From NCBI RefSeq assembly GCF_000688475.1, contig NZ_JIAN01000006.1, positions 124,001-188,000 of the forward strand: a stretch of DNA of 64,000 bases, read 5' to 3'. A program made the position numbers and the translations under genes. Below, in pieces: positions 50,904 through 59,077 of the stretch. The notes beneath the pieces are model-generated. The model was given only the letters and a program-made list of their open reading frames with translations. It was not told where the DNA came from and ran no database searches. Numbering within the stretch: the stretch's first letter is position 1; every line of letters begins with the position of its first letter. This DNA is from Cellulomonas sp. URHE0023 (GTDB taxonomy: Bacteria > Actinomycetota > Actinomycetes > Actinomycetales > Cellulomonadaceae).

Positions 50904-52009
50904 CGGCGCCCGACGCACCCGAGGCCCCGGGGCGGCTCGGCGAGCCGATCCCGGCGCCCGAGCTGCTCACCTACCTGGGCGGGCTGGACGCGTGGCTGAG
51001 CCACCGCCGCACCGAGCTGGACCGGCTGGACGCGGCCGCACAGGCCTCGGTCTCCGTCGAGTCCTACACGGCAGACGTTCTCCTCGCGCTGACCATGTGG
51101 CAGGCGATCCGGACGCGCGCCGACGAGCTGGTCACGGTGTGGGACTCGGGCCGGGCCGACGCGGTCGACCGCGAGAAGATGTCGCGCCTCATCTGGGGCC
51201 GGCTGGACTCCGGTCTCGGCTCGGCGCTGGTGTCGCTCGTCGAGGCCGTGACCCTCTGCGACGCGATGATCTCCAAGGTCCGTGCCCGCCTGTCGTTCGA
51301 CCCGGACAGCGCCGACCAGGCCGAGCGGTTCCGGGGTCTGCGCGCCGGTCTGGTGCGCTGCGAGGACCTCGCCGGCACGGACGCGACGGCCGCCGAGCGC
51401 GTCGCGGCGCTGCGTCGACGCGAGCAGAAGCTCGTCACGCAGGCGGCCCGTGGCGCTGACGTCACCGGCCCGCTGGGCGAGCTCGAGGCCGAGGCGGCCC
51501 GTGCCGAGCGGGATCTCATCGTCCACGTGTCCCAGCGCCGCACGCTCGACAAGGGCCGCGCCGACGCAGCGTCCACGCTCGCCGCTCTCGAGACCCGTGA
51601 ACCCACGCTGCACGAGCTGGCCGACCGGTGCCGCCGAGAGATCGCGAATCCCCCCAAGCTCGCGGTGCCCGACGTCTCACGCCTGGGCGCGGTCCCCGGG
51701 ACCCGCCAGGAGCTCGACGCGTTCGTCGACCGGCTCGCGGCGGTGGGCCGAGCGTTCGACGCGGTGGCGGACGCGTACAGCGAGCCTCTGCGCGAACGCG
51801 CGGAGCTCCGCTACAAGCTGACCGGTGCGCACGCCACCGCGGACGCGAACGGCCGGAGTGCGTCACCGACCGTCCGGTCGGGCTACGAGGAGGCGCATGC
51901 CGCGGTCAGCGCGACGCCGTGCGACGTCACCGTGGCCCGGTACCTCGTCGAGCAGTACCTGTACCTCACCCGCGACCTGCCCACGGCAGCTCAGGAGGGA
52001 TCGCGATGA
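50900..52009 (+). CDS. Helical protein of unknown function between glnH and pknG
   Basis: 369 residues, no signal peptide, membrane segment or Cys cluster. Mostly long helices rich in Ala, Arg and Glu: WLSHRRTELDRLDAAAQASV, LTMWQAIRTRADELVTVWDS, ERVAALRRREQKLVTQAARG and ELEAEAARAERDLIVHVSQR; coiled-coil likely at about 170-240. No family recognised. GTG 50900 overlaps the glnH stop and its own stop overlaps the pknG start, so its dose is tied to both. A cytoplasmic adapter between GlnX and PknG is one possibility; that is inference. Confidence 0.8.
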   Translation: MTAPDAPEAPGRLGEPIPAPELLTYLGGLDAWLSHRRTELDRLDAAAQASVSVESYTADVLLALTMWQAIRTRADELVTVWDSGRADAVDREKMSRLIWGRLDSGLGSALVSLVEAVTLCDAMISKVRARLSFDPDSADQAERFRGLRAGLVRCEDLAGTDATAAERVAALRRREQKLVTQAARGADVTGPLGELEAEAARAERDLIVHVSQRRTLDKGRADAASTLAALETREPTLHELADRCRREIANPPKLAVPDVSRLGAVPGTRQELDAFVDRLAAVGRAFDAVADAYSEPLRERAELRYKLTGAHATADANGRSASPTVRSGYEEAHAAVSATPCDVTVARYLVEQYLYLTRDLPTAAQEGSR

Positions 52010-54288
52010 CCGCCATCCACTGCACCGAGATCGGGTGCGACGGCTACTACGAGGACGGCTGGTGCAACGTCTGCGGGTCGCCGCAGCCAGCAGGTGCGTC
52101 ACCGGCCTCCGCGACGACGCTCCTGGGTACCGGTGTCGCTGAGACGCAGTGGGCCCCGGCGGGCGACGACGACTCCGAGCGCTCCACGCGCACCGGACGC
52201 ACGAGCTCCACGCAGCTCGCCACGGCGGCCCTCGGGTCTGCGCGGACCGCGGCGACCGGCGGGTCACGCCCGACGCGTCGGGTCGGCACGTCCTCGACGC
52301 GGCTGCGGGGTGCGCGCCTCGGCGCGGGGCTGACGACGGTCCCCCCGGCCCCGGTGCAGGACCCGCTGCAGGCGGTCATGGCCGTCGCCGAGGTGCCCGA
52401 ACGCAAGCGATTCTGCCCGTCGTGCGGCGCGGAGGTCGGCCGGACCCGAGACGGCGTGCCAGGCCGGTCCGCCGGGTTCTGCCCCCAGTGCGGCAACCAC
52501 TTCGACTTCACGCCGGCGCTCAACCCCGGGGACGTGGTCGGTGGGCAGTACGAGGTCGTCGGCTGCCTCGCGCACGGCGGCCTCGGCTGGATCTACCTCG
52601 CCCGGGACCGGAACGTCTCCGGCCGGTGGGTCGTGCTCAAGGGTCTGCTGAACTCCGGCGACCCCGACGCGTTCGCGGCGGCGATCTCCGAGCGGCAGTT
52701 CCTGGCCGAGGTCGAGCACCCGCTGATCGTCGAGATCTACAACTTCGTCATGCACGAGGGTGCCGGCTACACGGTCATGGAGTTCGTCGGCGGCCGGTCG
52801 CTCAAGCAGATCCTGCAGGACCGCCGGGACGCCAACGCCGGGGTGAACAGCCCGCTGCCCGTGGACCAGGCACTGGCCTTCGTCCTGGAGATCCTGCCTG
52901 CCTTCGCCTACCTGCACGACGTCGGGCTGCTGTTCTGCGACTTCAAGCCCGACAACGTCATCCAGCAGGGAGACTCCGTCAAGCTCATCGACCTGGGTGG
53001 GGTACGTCGGATCGACGACCTGGCCTCAGCGATCTTCGGGACCGTCGGATACCAGGCGCCGGAGGTCCCCGAGGTCGGTCCGTCGGTCGCCTCGGACATC
53101 TACACGATCGGGCGCACCCTGGCGACGCTCGTGCTCGACTTCCGTGGGAACACGACGACCTTCGTGACGTCGCTTCCGTCAGTCTCCGACACGCCCGTGT
53201 TCCAGAGCTACGACTCGTTCTACCGGCTGCTGGCCAAGGCGTGCGCGCCCGACCCGGCGGACCGGTTCGCCACCGTCGACGAGCTGCGCGCGCAGGTGCT
53301 CGGGGTGCTCCGCGAGGTGGTCGCCACCGACCGCGGGCCGGGAAGCCCTGCCTTGCACTCGGCGGCCTCGATGCTCTTCGAGGCGCCGGCGTCGGACGAG
53401 GCCGGACACCCGTTGGCGTGGGACCAGCTGCCCGCCCTCAAGGTCGATCCTGGTGACCCGGCGGCGAGCTGGCTCTCCGGGGTCAACGTCAGCGATCCGG
53501 TGCAGCGGCTCAGCGCTCTCGACGAGGCACCCGATGACTCGGTCGAGGTGCGGCTCCGCCGTGCGAGCACCGCGATCGAGGCGGGCAGGCAGGACATCCT
53601 GTCGGACACGCTCGCCCAGATGCTTGCCGACGACCCGTGGGAGTGGCGTGCGGCGTGGCTGGGTGGCCTGGCACAGCTGGCCAACGGGGACCCCGTCGCG
53701 GCACGTGCGTCGTTCAACGCCGTCTACGGTCAGGTCCCCGGCGAGCTCGCTCCGAAGCTGGCGCTCGCAACGGCCTGCGAACGCAGTGACGAGGCGGAGA
53801 TCGCGGAGTCGCTGTACGTGATCTGCGCTCGCTCCGACGCCAACTACACGGCACCAGCTGCGTTCGGCCTGGCGCGCATCCGCAGCGCGCGCGGCGATCT
53901 CGAGGGAGCGTTGCACGCGCTCGACCTCGTCGCCTCGACCCGAAGCTCCTACGTGGATGCACGGATGATGCGGGCGCGGCTGCTCGCACTGTCCACGGGC
54001 GACGTCGCACGGCTGTCGCAGGCGCTCGGCAGCGTGCAGACGGTGGTCCTGCCGCCCCTGCAGCACGCCGCGCTCCGGGTCGACGTGCTCGGCTCCGCGC
54101 TGGAGGCCGTCGTGACGCACGGCCCCGTGCAGGGGGTGCAGCTCGACGGCGTCCCCGCGCACGAGCCCGAGCTTCGCGACGCGCTCGAAGGAGCGCTGCG
54201 GCAGCTGGCATCCCTCACCGAGGACCACGACTCGCGGATCGCGCTCGTGGACCGCGCCCACGAGGTCCGGCGGTGGACCACGTGGTGA
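52006..54288 (+). CDS. pknG: Serine/threonine protein kinase PknG
   Basis: 760 residues, close to the 750 of M. tuberculosis PknG. An extra N-terminal zinc motif (C6, C11, C20, C23; GWCNVCGSP) precedes a Thr/Ser-rich segment with SSTQL and SSTRL. The rubredoxin-like site (FCPSCG...FCPQCG, about 135-165) is conserved, then the kinase: HGGLGWIYLARDRNVSGRWV, VVLKGL (catalytic Lys near 211), CDFKPDNV instead of HRDxKxxN, and LIDLGG replacing DFG, as in PknG. TPR-like helices from about 460 include VPGELAPKLALATACERSDE and AAFGLARIRSARGDLEGALH. Soluble. ATG 52006 overlaps the previous stop. Confidence 0.96.
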   Translation: MTAIHCTEIGCDGYYEDGWCNVCGSPQPAGASPASATTLLGTGVAETQWAPAGDDDSERSTRTGRTSSTQLATAALGSARTAATGGSRPTRRVGTSSTRLRGARLGAGLTTVPPAPVQDPLQAVMAVAEVPERKRFCPSCGAEVGRTRDGVPGRSAGFCPQCGNHFDFTPALNPGDVVGGQYEVVGCLAHGGLGWIYLARDRNVSGRWVVLKGLLNSGDPDAFAAAISERQFLAEVEHPLIVEIYNFVMHEGAGYTVMEFVGGRSLKQILQDRRDANAGVNSPLPVDQALAFVLEILPAFAYLHDVGLLFCDFKPDNVIQQGDSVKLIDLGGVRRIDDLASAIFGTVGYQAPEVPEVGPSVASDIYTIGRTLATLVLDFRGNTTTFVTSLPSVSDTPVFQSYDSFYRLLAKACAPDPADRFATVDELRAQVLGVLREVVATDRGPGSPALHSAASMLFEAPASDEAGHPLAWDQLPALKVDPGDPAASWLSGVNVSDPVQRLSALDEAPDDSVEVRLRRASTAIEAGRQDILSDTLAQMLADDPWEWRAAWLGGLAQLANGDPVAARASFNAVYGQVPGELAPKLALATACERSDEAEIAESLYVICARSDANYTAPAAFGLARIRSARGDLEGALHALDLVASTRSSYVDARMMRARLLALSTGDVARLSQALGSVQTVVLPPLQHAALRVDVLGSALEAVVTHGPVQGVQLDGVPAHEPELRDALEGALRQLASLTEDHDSRIALVDRAHEVRRWTTW

Positions 54289-55319
54289 GCGTCGCCTGTG
54301 GCTCGTGCGGGACGGTCGCGCAGGACGGGTCCAAGTTCTGCGAGCAGTGCGGCGCACCCCTGACCGCACCGGTCGCGGTCGCCGTGCCGCCGCCGGCGCC
54401 GTCGACCCGGTCGTGCCGTGCGTGCGGCGGGACCATCGCCGCCGACGGGTACTGCCAGGACTGCGGCACGCCGGCGGCGACCGAGCGCGACCACTGGTCG
54501 GAGGCGCCGTCGGCATCGCTGGGCGGTGTGTGCGACCGCGGCATCCGGCACGAGAAGAACGAGGACGCGATGGCGCTCGGCCTCGCCGGTGACGCACCCG
54601 TGCTGGTCGTCTGCGACGGAGTGTCGAGCGTGCCGGACTCCGACATCGCGAGCCTCGCAGCGGCACGCGCCGCACGCGACGTCCTGGTCCAGGGCATCTC
54701 GGTGCCGAGCGGCGACACGACGCGCGTCGCCGCGTGGTCCGCGCTGCTCGTGCGTGCGGCCGATGCCGCCAACAACGCCATCGCCACCGCCGTCGGTGAC
54801 CTGGCCGAGCGCCACGACCCGCCCTCGTGCACCTTCGTGGCCGCCGTGGTCGACGGGCCGAACGTGGTCGCGGGCTGGCTCGGTGACTCGCGGGTCTACT
54901 GGCTTCCCGATGCCGGTGACCCCATCCAGCTCAGCAGCGACGACTCGGGCGCCAACGAGCTCATGGCACTCGGACTGTCACGCGCGAAGGCGGAGGCCTC
55001 CGCCCAGGCGCACGCCATCACCCGCTGGCTCGGTGCCGACGCACCGGACATCGTTCCCCGTACCGCTCCTACGGTCGCCCAGGGGCCCGGTTGGGTGCTC
55101 GTCTGCTCCGACGGGCTGTGGAACTACTGCTCCGAGGCGAGCGCGGTCGCCGAGCTGGTGCGCACGTCGCAGGAGGTCGCCGGGCCGGCGCCGGAGAAGA
55201 TCGCGGCCGAGCTCGTGCGCTGGGCGAACGAGCAGGGCGGCGCAGACAACATCACCGCCGCACTGCACCGGATCGAGGTCGTGCACGGCACGGCCACGGT
55301 CGATACTGTCCACAGCTGA
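54285..55319 (+). CDS. PP2C-type protein phosphatase with two N-terminal zinc ribbons
   Basis: 344 residues. Two zinc ribbons open it: CGSCG...KFCEQCGAP and CRACG...GYCQDCGTP (about 4-65). The PPM/PP2C domain has RHEKNEDAMALG, VLVVCDGVSSVPDSD, WLGDSRVYWLPD, LVCSDGLWNYC and GGADNITAAL, supplying the metal-binding aspartates. No membrane segment, unlike PstP. Start set at GTG 54285, which overlaps the pknG stop as at the other junctions; GTG 54273 or 54282 are alternatives. Probably opposes PknG on shared substrates. Confidence 0.92.
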   Translation: MSVACGSCGTVAQDGSKFCEQCGAPLTAPVAVAVPPPAPSTRSCRACGGTIAADGYCQDCGTPAATERDHWSEAPSASLGGVCDRGIRHEKNEDAMALGLAGDAPVLVVCDGVSSVPDSDIASLAAARAARDVLVQGISVPSGDTTRVAAWSALLVRAADAANNAIATAVGDLAERHDPPSCTFVAAVVDGPNVVAGWLGDSRVYWLPDAGDPIQLSSDDSGANELMALGLSRAKAEASAQAHAITRWLGADAPDIVPRTAPTVAQGPGWVLVCSDGLWNYCSEASAVAELVRTSQEVAGPAPEKIAAELVRWANEQGGADNITAALHRIEVVHGTATVDTVHS

Positions 55320-55367
55320 CCTGCTGCCCCACCCACGCGCACCACCGTGCATCGACAAGGAGCCACA

Positions 55368-56651
55368 GTGGCCGAGTTCCACACCGAGGTGTTCCAGAAC
55401 GAGTTCCTCTCCGAGGGCGCCACGGACGTGCACGCGATCGTCACGGTGACCAGCACCGGAGCAGGGACAGCGGGGGCTGCCTCGGCCACGGGGACGGTCG
55501 CGGAGATCGTCATGGTGGACACCTCCGGCTCGATGCAGGGTCCGAACATCGACGCGGCGAAGTACGCGGCCCAGGTGGCCGTCGACCAGATCGCCGACGG
55601 GACGTGGTTCGCGATCATCGGAGGCAGCCACGTCGCCCAGCGCGCGTTCCCGTACCCGAACGCGCCGGTGGCCATCGTGCAGATGGAGCCCGGTGCGCGC
55701 CGCGAGGCCAAGCGTGCGATCTCCCTGATGTCGCCCACGGGCGGGACGGCGATGAGCACGTGGCTCCGCCTGGCCGACCAGGTGTTCTCGCAGGTCCCTC
55801 AGGCGAAGCAACGGCACGCGATCCTCCTGACCGACGGGAAGAACGAGTCGGAGCCTCGCGAGGAGCTCTCGAAGGCGATCCGCGACGTCACCGGGCGGTT
55901 CCAGTGCGACGCTCGCGGCGTCGGAGCGAGGTGGGAGGTGGCCGAGCTGCGAGAGATCGCGTCGGCCCTGCTCGGCACCGTGGACCTGATCGCCAACCCC
56001 TCGGACATCGCCGAGGACTTCCGTCAGCTCGTCGCCGCGTCGATGTCCAAGGGGGTCGCCGACGCCGAGCTGCGGGTGTGGGCGCCCCAGGGCGCCCAGG
56101 TGCTCTTCGTGCGCCGCGTGGCGCCGACGGTCGAGGACCTGTCGACCCGTCGGACCGAGGTGAACCCGCTGACCGGCGCCTACCCGACGGGGGCCTGGGG
56201 TGACGAGGCGCGTGACTACCACGTCGCCATCCGTGTCCCCTCCAAGCCCGTGGGCTCCGAGCAGCTGGCCGCACGGGTCCAGATCGCCGTCGGCGGCGAG
56301 GTGCTGACGTCGGCCCTGGTCAAGGCACGTTGGTCCGACGACAGCGCCCTGACGGCCCGGATCAACCCCGAGGTCGCGCACTACACCGGCCAGGCCGAGC
56401 TCGCGTCGGCGATCCAGGAGGGCCTCGCTGCCAAGGCCGCCGGCGACGAGGCGACGGCCACGGTCAAGCTCGGCCGCGCCGTCCAGCTCGCCCAGGAGAC
56501 CGGCAACGAGGAGGCGACGAGCCGCCTGCGGCGCGTCGTGGACATCGACGACGAGGAGAAGGGCACGGTCCGTCTCAAGCGCGATGCAGCCAAGCTCGAC
56601 GAGATGGCCCTCGACACGGCCTCCACGAAGACCACCCGGGTCCGCCGGTGA
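55368..56651 (+). CDS. VWA-domain protein
   Basis: 427 residues. The von Willebrand A domain begins at about 42, with MIDAS motif MVDTSGSMQGPNIDAAKYAA, GGTAMSTWLRLADQVF and LLTDGKNESEP (all metal-coordinating positions kept). The remainder is beta-rich (RVAPTVEDLSTRRTEVNPLT), then a helical C-terminus with TGQAELASAIQEGLAAKAAG and ATVKLGRAVQLAQETGNEEA. No signal peptide. Such VWA proteins with kinases and phosphatases occur in Ter-type stress islands, acting as assembly platforms. GTG 55368 has AAGGAG 4 bases upstream and is the only gene in the operon with a real gap (48 bases) before it after the AAA gene. Confidence 0.9.
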   Translation: MAEFHTEVFQNEFLSEGATDVHAIVTVTSTGAGTAGAASATGTVAEIVMVDTSGSMQGPNIDAAKYAAQVAVDQIADGTWFAIIGGSHVAQRAFPYPNAPVAIVQMEPGARREAKRAISLMSPTGGTAMSTWLRLADQVFSQVPQAKQRHAILLTDGKNESEPREELSKAIRDVTGRFQCDARGVGARWEVAELREIASALLGTVDLIANPSDIAEDFRQLVAASMSKGVADAELRVWAPQGAQVLFVRRVAPTVEDLSTRRTEVNPLTGAYPTGAWGDEARDYHVAIRVPSKPVGSEQLAARVQIAVGGEVLTSALVKARWSDDSALTARINPEVAHYTGQAELASAIQEGLAAKAAGDEATATVKLGRAVQLAQETGNEEATSRLRRVVDIDDEEKGTVRLKRDAAKLDEMALDTASTKTTRVRR

Positions 56652-57331
56652 GCACGGTCACCTGCCCGAACGGCCACGCCTCGGAGTCGACGGACTACTG
56701 CGACGTCTGCGGGTCCCCGATCACGGCGGTCGCCGTCGCGGTCGCTCCCCCGCCGGTAGCGGCCGCGCCGACGACCTGCGCGAACTGCGGCGCTCCCGCT
56801 GCGGCCGGTGCGCTGTTCTGCGAGACCTGCGGCTACGACTTCACGACGGGATCGCTTCCGGTGGCGAGCTCGACGCCGACCCCGGTGGTTCCCCCGGCCG
56901 CGTCCCCGACTCCCCCACCGGCCGGTCCGGACTCGTGGGTCGCCGAGCTCTGGATCGACCCCGACTGGTACGGCGCACAGAGTCCCGAGGACCCGATGCC
57001 GTCCGCCGGCCTTCCTGGTCTGGTGCCGTTGCGTGAGCGCAGCGTCCTGGTCGGACGACCTTCCGTCTCACGCAACATCCACCCGCAGGTCGACTGCGGA
57101 ACCGACTCAGGCGTCTCTCGCCGGCACTGCCAGCTGAACACCGACGGGCAGCGCTGGTGGGTCGAGGACCTCCAGTCGGCCAACGGCACCTACGTCAGCA
57201 AGCCTGGCGAGCCCGTGCCGACCACGCCGATCCCCGTCGGTCAGCGCCGCGAGCTCGAGGACGGCGACCGGCTCTTCCTCGGCGGGTGGACCCGGATCGT
57301 GATCCGCAAGGCCCTTCCGGGCGAGGTCTAG
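56648..57331 (+). CDS. FHA-domain protein with two N-terminal zinc ribbons
   Basis: 227 residues. The first ribbon (C6, H10, C18, C21; TDYCDVCGSPI) resembles the one at the N-terminus of PknG; the second is CANCG...LFCETCGYDF. A Pro/Thr-rich linker leads to the FHA domain (about 135-222): VLVGRPSVSRNIHP, GVSRRHCQLN and SANGTYVSKPG. The phosphothreonine-reading Arg, Ser and Asn are kept. It lacks the GarA ETTS-type motif. GTG 56648 overlaps the VWA stop. Last gene of the operon; likely reads a threonine phosphorylated by PknG. Confidence 0.92.
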   Translation: MSTVTCPNGHASESTDYCDVCGSPITAVAVAVAPPPVAAAPTTCANCGAPAAAGALFCETCGYDFTTGSLPVASSTPTPVVPPAASPTPPPAGPDSWVAELWIDPDWYGAQSPEDPMPSAGLPGLVPLRERSVLVGRPSVSRNIHPQVDCGTDSGVSRRHCQLNTDGQRWWVEDLQSANGTYVSKPGEPVPTTPIPVGQRRELEDGDRLFLGGWTRIVIRKALPGEV

Positions 57332-57335
57332 GCGG

Positions 57336-57758
57336 TCACGAGAGCGCCCCGGCGAGCTCGGCGTTGGCGCGCTCGGTCACCAGCGCGAGCACCCTGCCCG
57401 CTACGGCGAGGTCCTCGGGGGGCACGTCGCCGTAGAGCCGCGCGGTGATGGCCGTGATCGCGGCGCTCACGAGGGCAAACTTCTGCAGCCCGTCGGGTGT
57501 CAGGGTGAGCTCTTCCTCGTCCACCGCGACCAGTCCGAGGTCGATCACGCTCTCGACCGTGGCCCGCGCCGTCGCGTCGTCGACCTTCAGTCCACGGGCG
57601 AGGCGCGCGGCGAGGGCACGGCGCCCGCCTGTGCCGGTGTGCACCTGGTTCACGGCGACCCACTGCTCGAACTCCAGGCCGGAGTCGCGCAGGTGCCTCT
57701 CCAGAAGGGTTCGCGTCGCGCGCTCGGCCTGCCCGATGATCTGTCCGTTGAGCGTCAT
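57336..57758 (-). CDS. MarR-like winged-helix regulator
   Basis: 140 residues. Layout is MarR-like: an N-terminal helix GQAERATRTLLERHLRDSGL, the helical and winged part ALAARLARGLKVDDATARAT, then VESVIDLGLVAVDEEELTLT and a C-terminal dimer helix. The recognition helix is less typical than in the divergent MarR gene. ATG 57758 is preceded by GAGGACC. Its upstream region carries the nested palindrome at 57777-57827 shared with the other gene. Ligand unknown. Confidence 0.75.
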   Translation of the reverse strand: MTLNGQIIGQAERATRTLLERHLRDSGLEFEQWVAVNQVHTGTGGRRALAARLARGLKVDDATARATVESVIDLGLVAVDEEELTLTPDGLQKFALVSAAITAITARLYGDVPPEDLAVAGRVLALVTERANAELAGALS

Positions 57759-57776
57759 GGTCGGTCCTCTCGTAGT

Positions 57777-57827
57777 CGTTTGCGTCGCTAACGTTAGCCG
57801 TGCAAACGATCCGTGGCAAGACGTTTG
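57777..57827. promoter_or_regulatory. Nested dyad operator between divergent MarR genes
   Basis: GCTAACGTTAGC (57787-57798) is a perfect 12-base palindrome. CGTTTGC (57777-57783) and GCAAACG (57802-57808) are exact inverted arms with the same centre. A third half-site CGTTTG lies at 57822-57827, making another inverted pair with 57803-57808. Such size and symmetry fit binding of two or more MarR dimers between the two genes. Confidence 0.65.
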
Positions 57828-57845
57828 TCCCCCGAACGACTCTGC

Positions 57846-57851
57846 TAGCGT
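57846..57851 (+). promoter_or_regulatory. Leaderless -10 element for the MarR gene
   Basis: TAGCGT, then 7 bases to ATG 57859, with no ribosome site in between. Leaderless arrangement. The adjacent operator half-site at 57822-57827 lies in the -35 region. Confidence 0.5.
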
Positions 57852-57858
57852 CCCGACC

Positions 57859-58299
57859 ATGACGGGACCGGCACGAGTCGCTGCACTGCCCAGCTGGCTG
57901 CTCACCCAGACAGCCGCCCACGCGCACCGCCTCATCGTCGAGCGCCTGTCCGCGATCGGCGCCCGCGGGTACGACTACCGGGTGCTCGCGTCGCTCGACG
58001 AGCACGGCCCGACCAGCCAGGCGGAGCTCGGCCGAGGCACCGGCATCCACCTGAGCGACATGGTGGGCTGCCTGAACGACCTCGAGGCGGCCGGCTACGT
58101 CGAGCGCAGCCCCGACCCCGCGGACCGGCGTCGCAACGTCGTCACGATCACGCCTGCGGGCCGCGCACGGATGGAACGCCTGGGCACCGAGGCGGCGCTC
58201 GTCCAGGACGACCTGCTCGCACCGCTGTCCCCCGACGAGCGTGACCAGCTGGCGGCCCTGCTGGCTCGCCTCCTGGCGCACCACGACGCGCGCGCCTAG
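57859..58299 (+). CDS. MarR-family regulator
   Basis: 146 residues, canonical MarR. GYDYRVLASLDEHGPTSQAE and LGRGTGIHLSDMVGCLNDLE form helices 2-4; AAGYVERSPDPADRRRNVVT is the wing with the conserved D-x-R-D/R-R. No Cys, so not an OhrR-type peroxide sensor. Start is ATG directly after a TAGCGT -10. Divergent from the previous MarR-like gene across the nested palindrome and convergent with apbE. Confidence 0.9.
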   Translation: MTGPARVAALPSWLLTQTAAHAHRLIVERLSAIGARGYDYRVLASLDEHGPTSQAELGRGTGIHLSDMVGCLNDLEAAGYVERSPDPADRRRNVVTITPAGRARMERLGTEAALVQDDLLAPLSPDERDQLAALLARLLAHHDARA

Positions 58300-58320
58300 T
58301 CGACCTCGGCCACGCGTGGA

Positions 58321-59073
58321 TCAGGCGGTCGCCCCGAGCAACGTCGCCCCGCCACGGTCCGTGAGCGTCCTGCCGTCGGCAGTCACCGCGATCACCGCCA
58401 CCGCGCCGTGCGCCGCCGCCCAGGACACGCCGTCCCGGCCCATCGCGAGCACCGACGTGGCCAGCGTGTCGGCCCGGCACAGGTCGGCCGCAACCACCGA
58501 CGCCGAGACCAGCTCGCTCACGGCCTCGCCCGTGCGGCCGTCCCAGATGTGCGCACCACGCTCGTAGGTCCCGGACGTCGCGACGGCACCATTGCGCAGC
58601 TCGAGGACGGCCAGGGTCCTCCCGGCGTCGGCCGGGTCGCGGATGCCGACGTGCCAACCGCGGCCTGGCTCGGGCTCCCCGCGCACGACGACGTCCCCGC
58701 CGGCGTTCAGGCAGAACCTCAGCAGCCCGCCGCCCTCCAGGACGTCGGCCGCTCGCTGTGCCGCCCACCCCTTGACCACGCCGTCCGTGTCGAGGGTGCC
58801 GTCGGGTCGACGGACCGAGAAGGCGCCGCCGGACTCGTCCCACGCACGGCCGGCGAGTGCGAGGACCTCGCGCAGGTCCGCGGAGACCTCGGCAGGTGGC
58901 ACCTGGCGCCTGGCGTACCGGCTCACCTCGCTGTCCGGGTCGAACCGGCTGAAGCGCCGGTCGGCGGCTCGCAGCACCTCGAACGCGCGCTCCACGAGCT
59001 CGGACACCCCCGCACCGGAGTCGCGGACGTCCACCGACATCGGGATCCCCATGACCGTCTCGAGGTGCCGCAC
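58321..59073 (-). CDS. apbE: FAD:protein FMN transferase (ApbE)
   Basis: 250 residues, shorter than enterobacterial ApbE because there is no signal peptide. DRRFSRFDPDSEVSRYARR, GTLDTDGVVKGWAAQRAADV, FCLNAGGDVVVRG and VATSGTYERGAHIWDG are the conserved flavin- and metal-binding blocks; ADTLATSVLAMG closes the fold. ApbE attaches FMN to a Thr of FMN-binding-domain proteins; the next gene upstream encodes such a substrate. GTG 59073 gives the normal start (RHLETVMGIPMS); ATG 59052 would remove conserved residues. Lack of an export signal is odd for a substrate outside the membrane. Confidence 0.92.
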   Translation of the reverse strand: MRHLETVMGIPMSVDVRDSGAGVSELVERAFEVLRAADRRFSRFDPDSEVSRYARRQVPPAEVSADLREVLALAGRAWDESGGAFSVRRPDGTLDTDGVVKGWAAQRAADVLEGGGLLRFCLNAGGDVVVRGEPEPGRGWHVGIRDPADAGRTLAVLELRNGAVATSGTYERGAHIWDGRTGEAVSELVSASVVAADLCRADTLATSVLAMGRDGVSWAAAHGAVAVIAVTADGRTLTDRGGATLLGATA

Positions 59074-59077
59074 GGGG

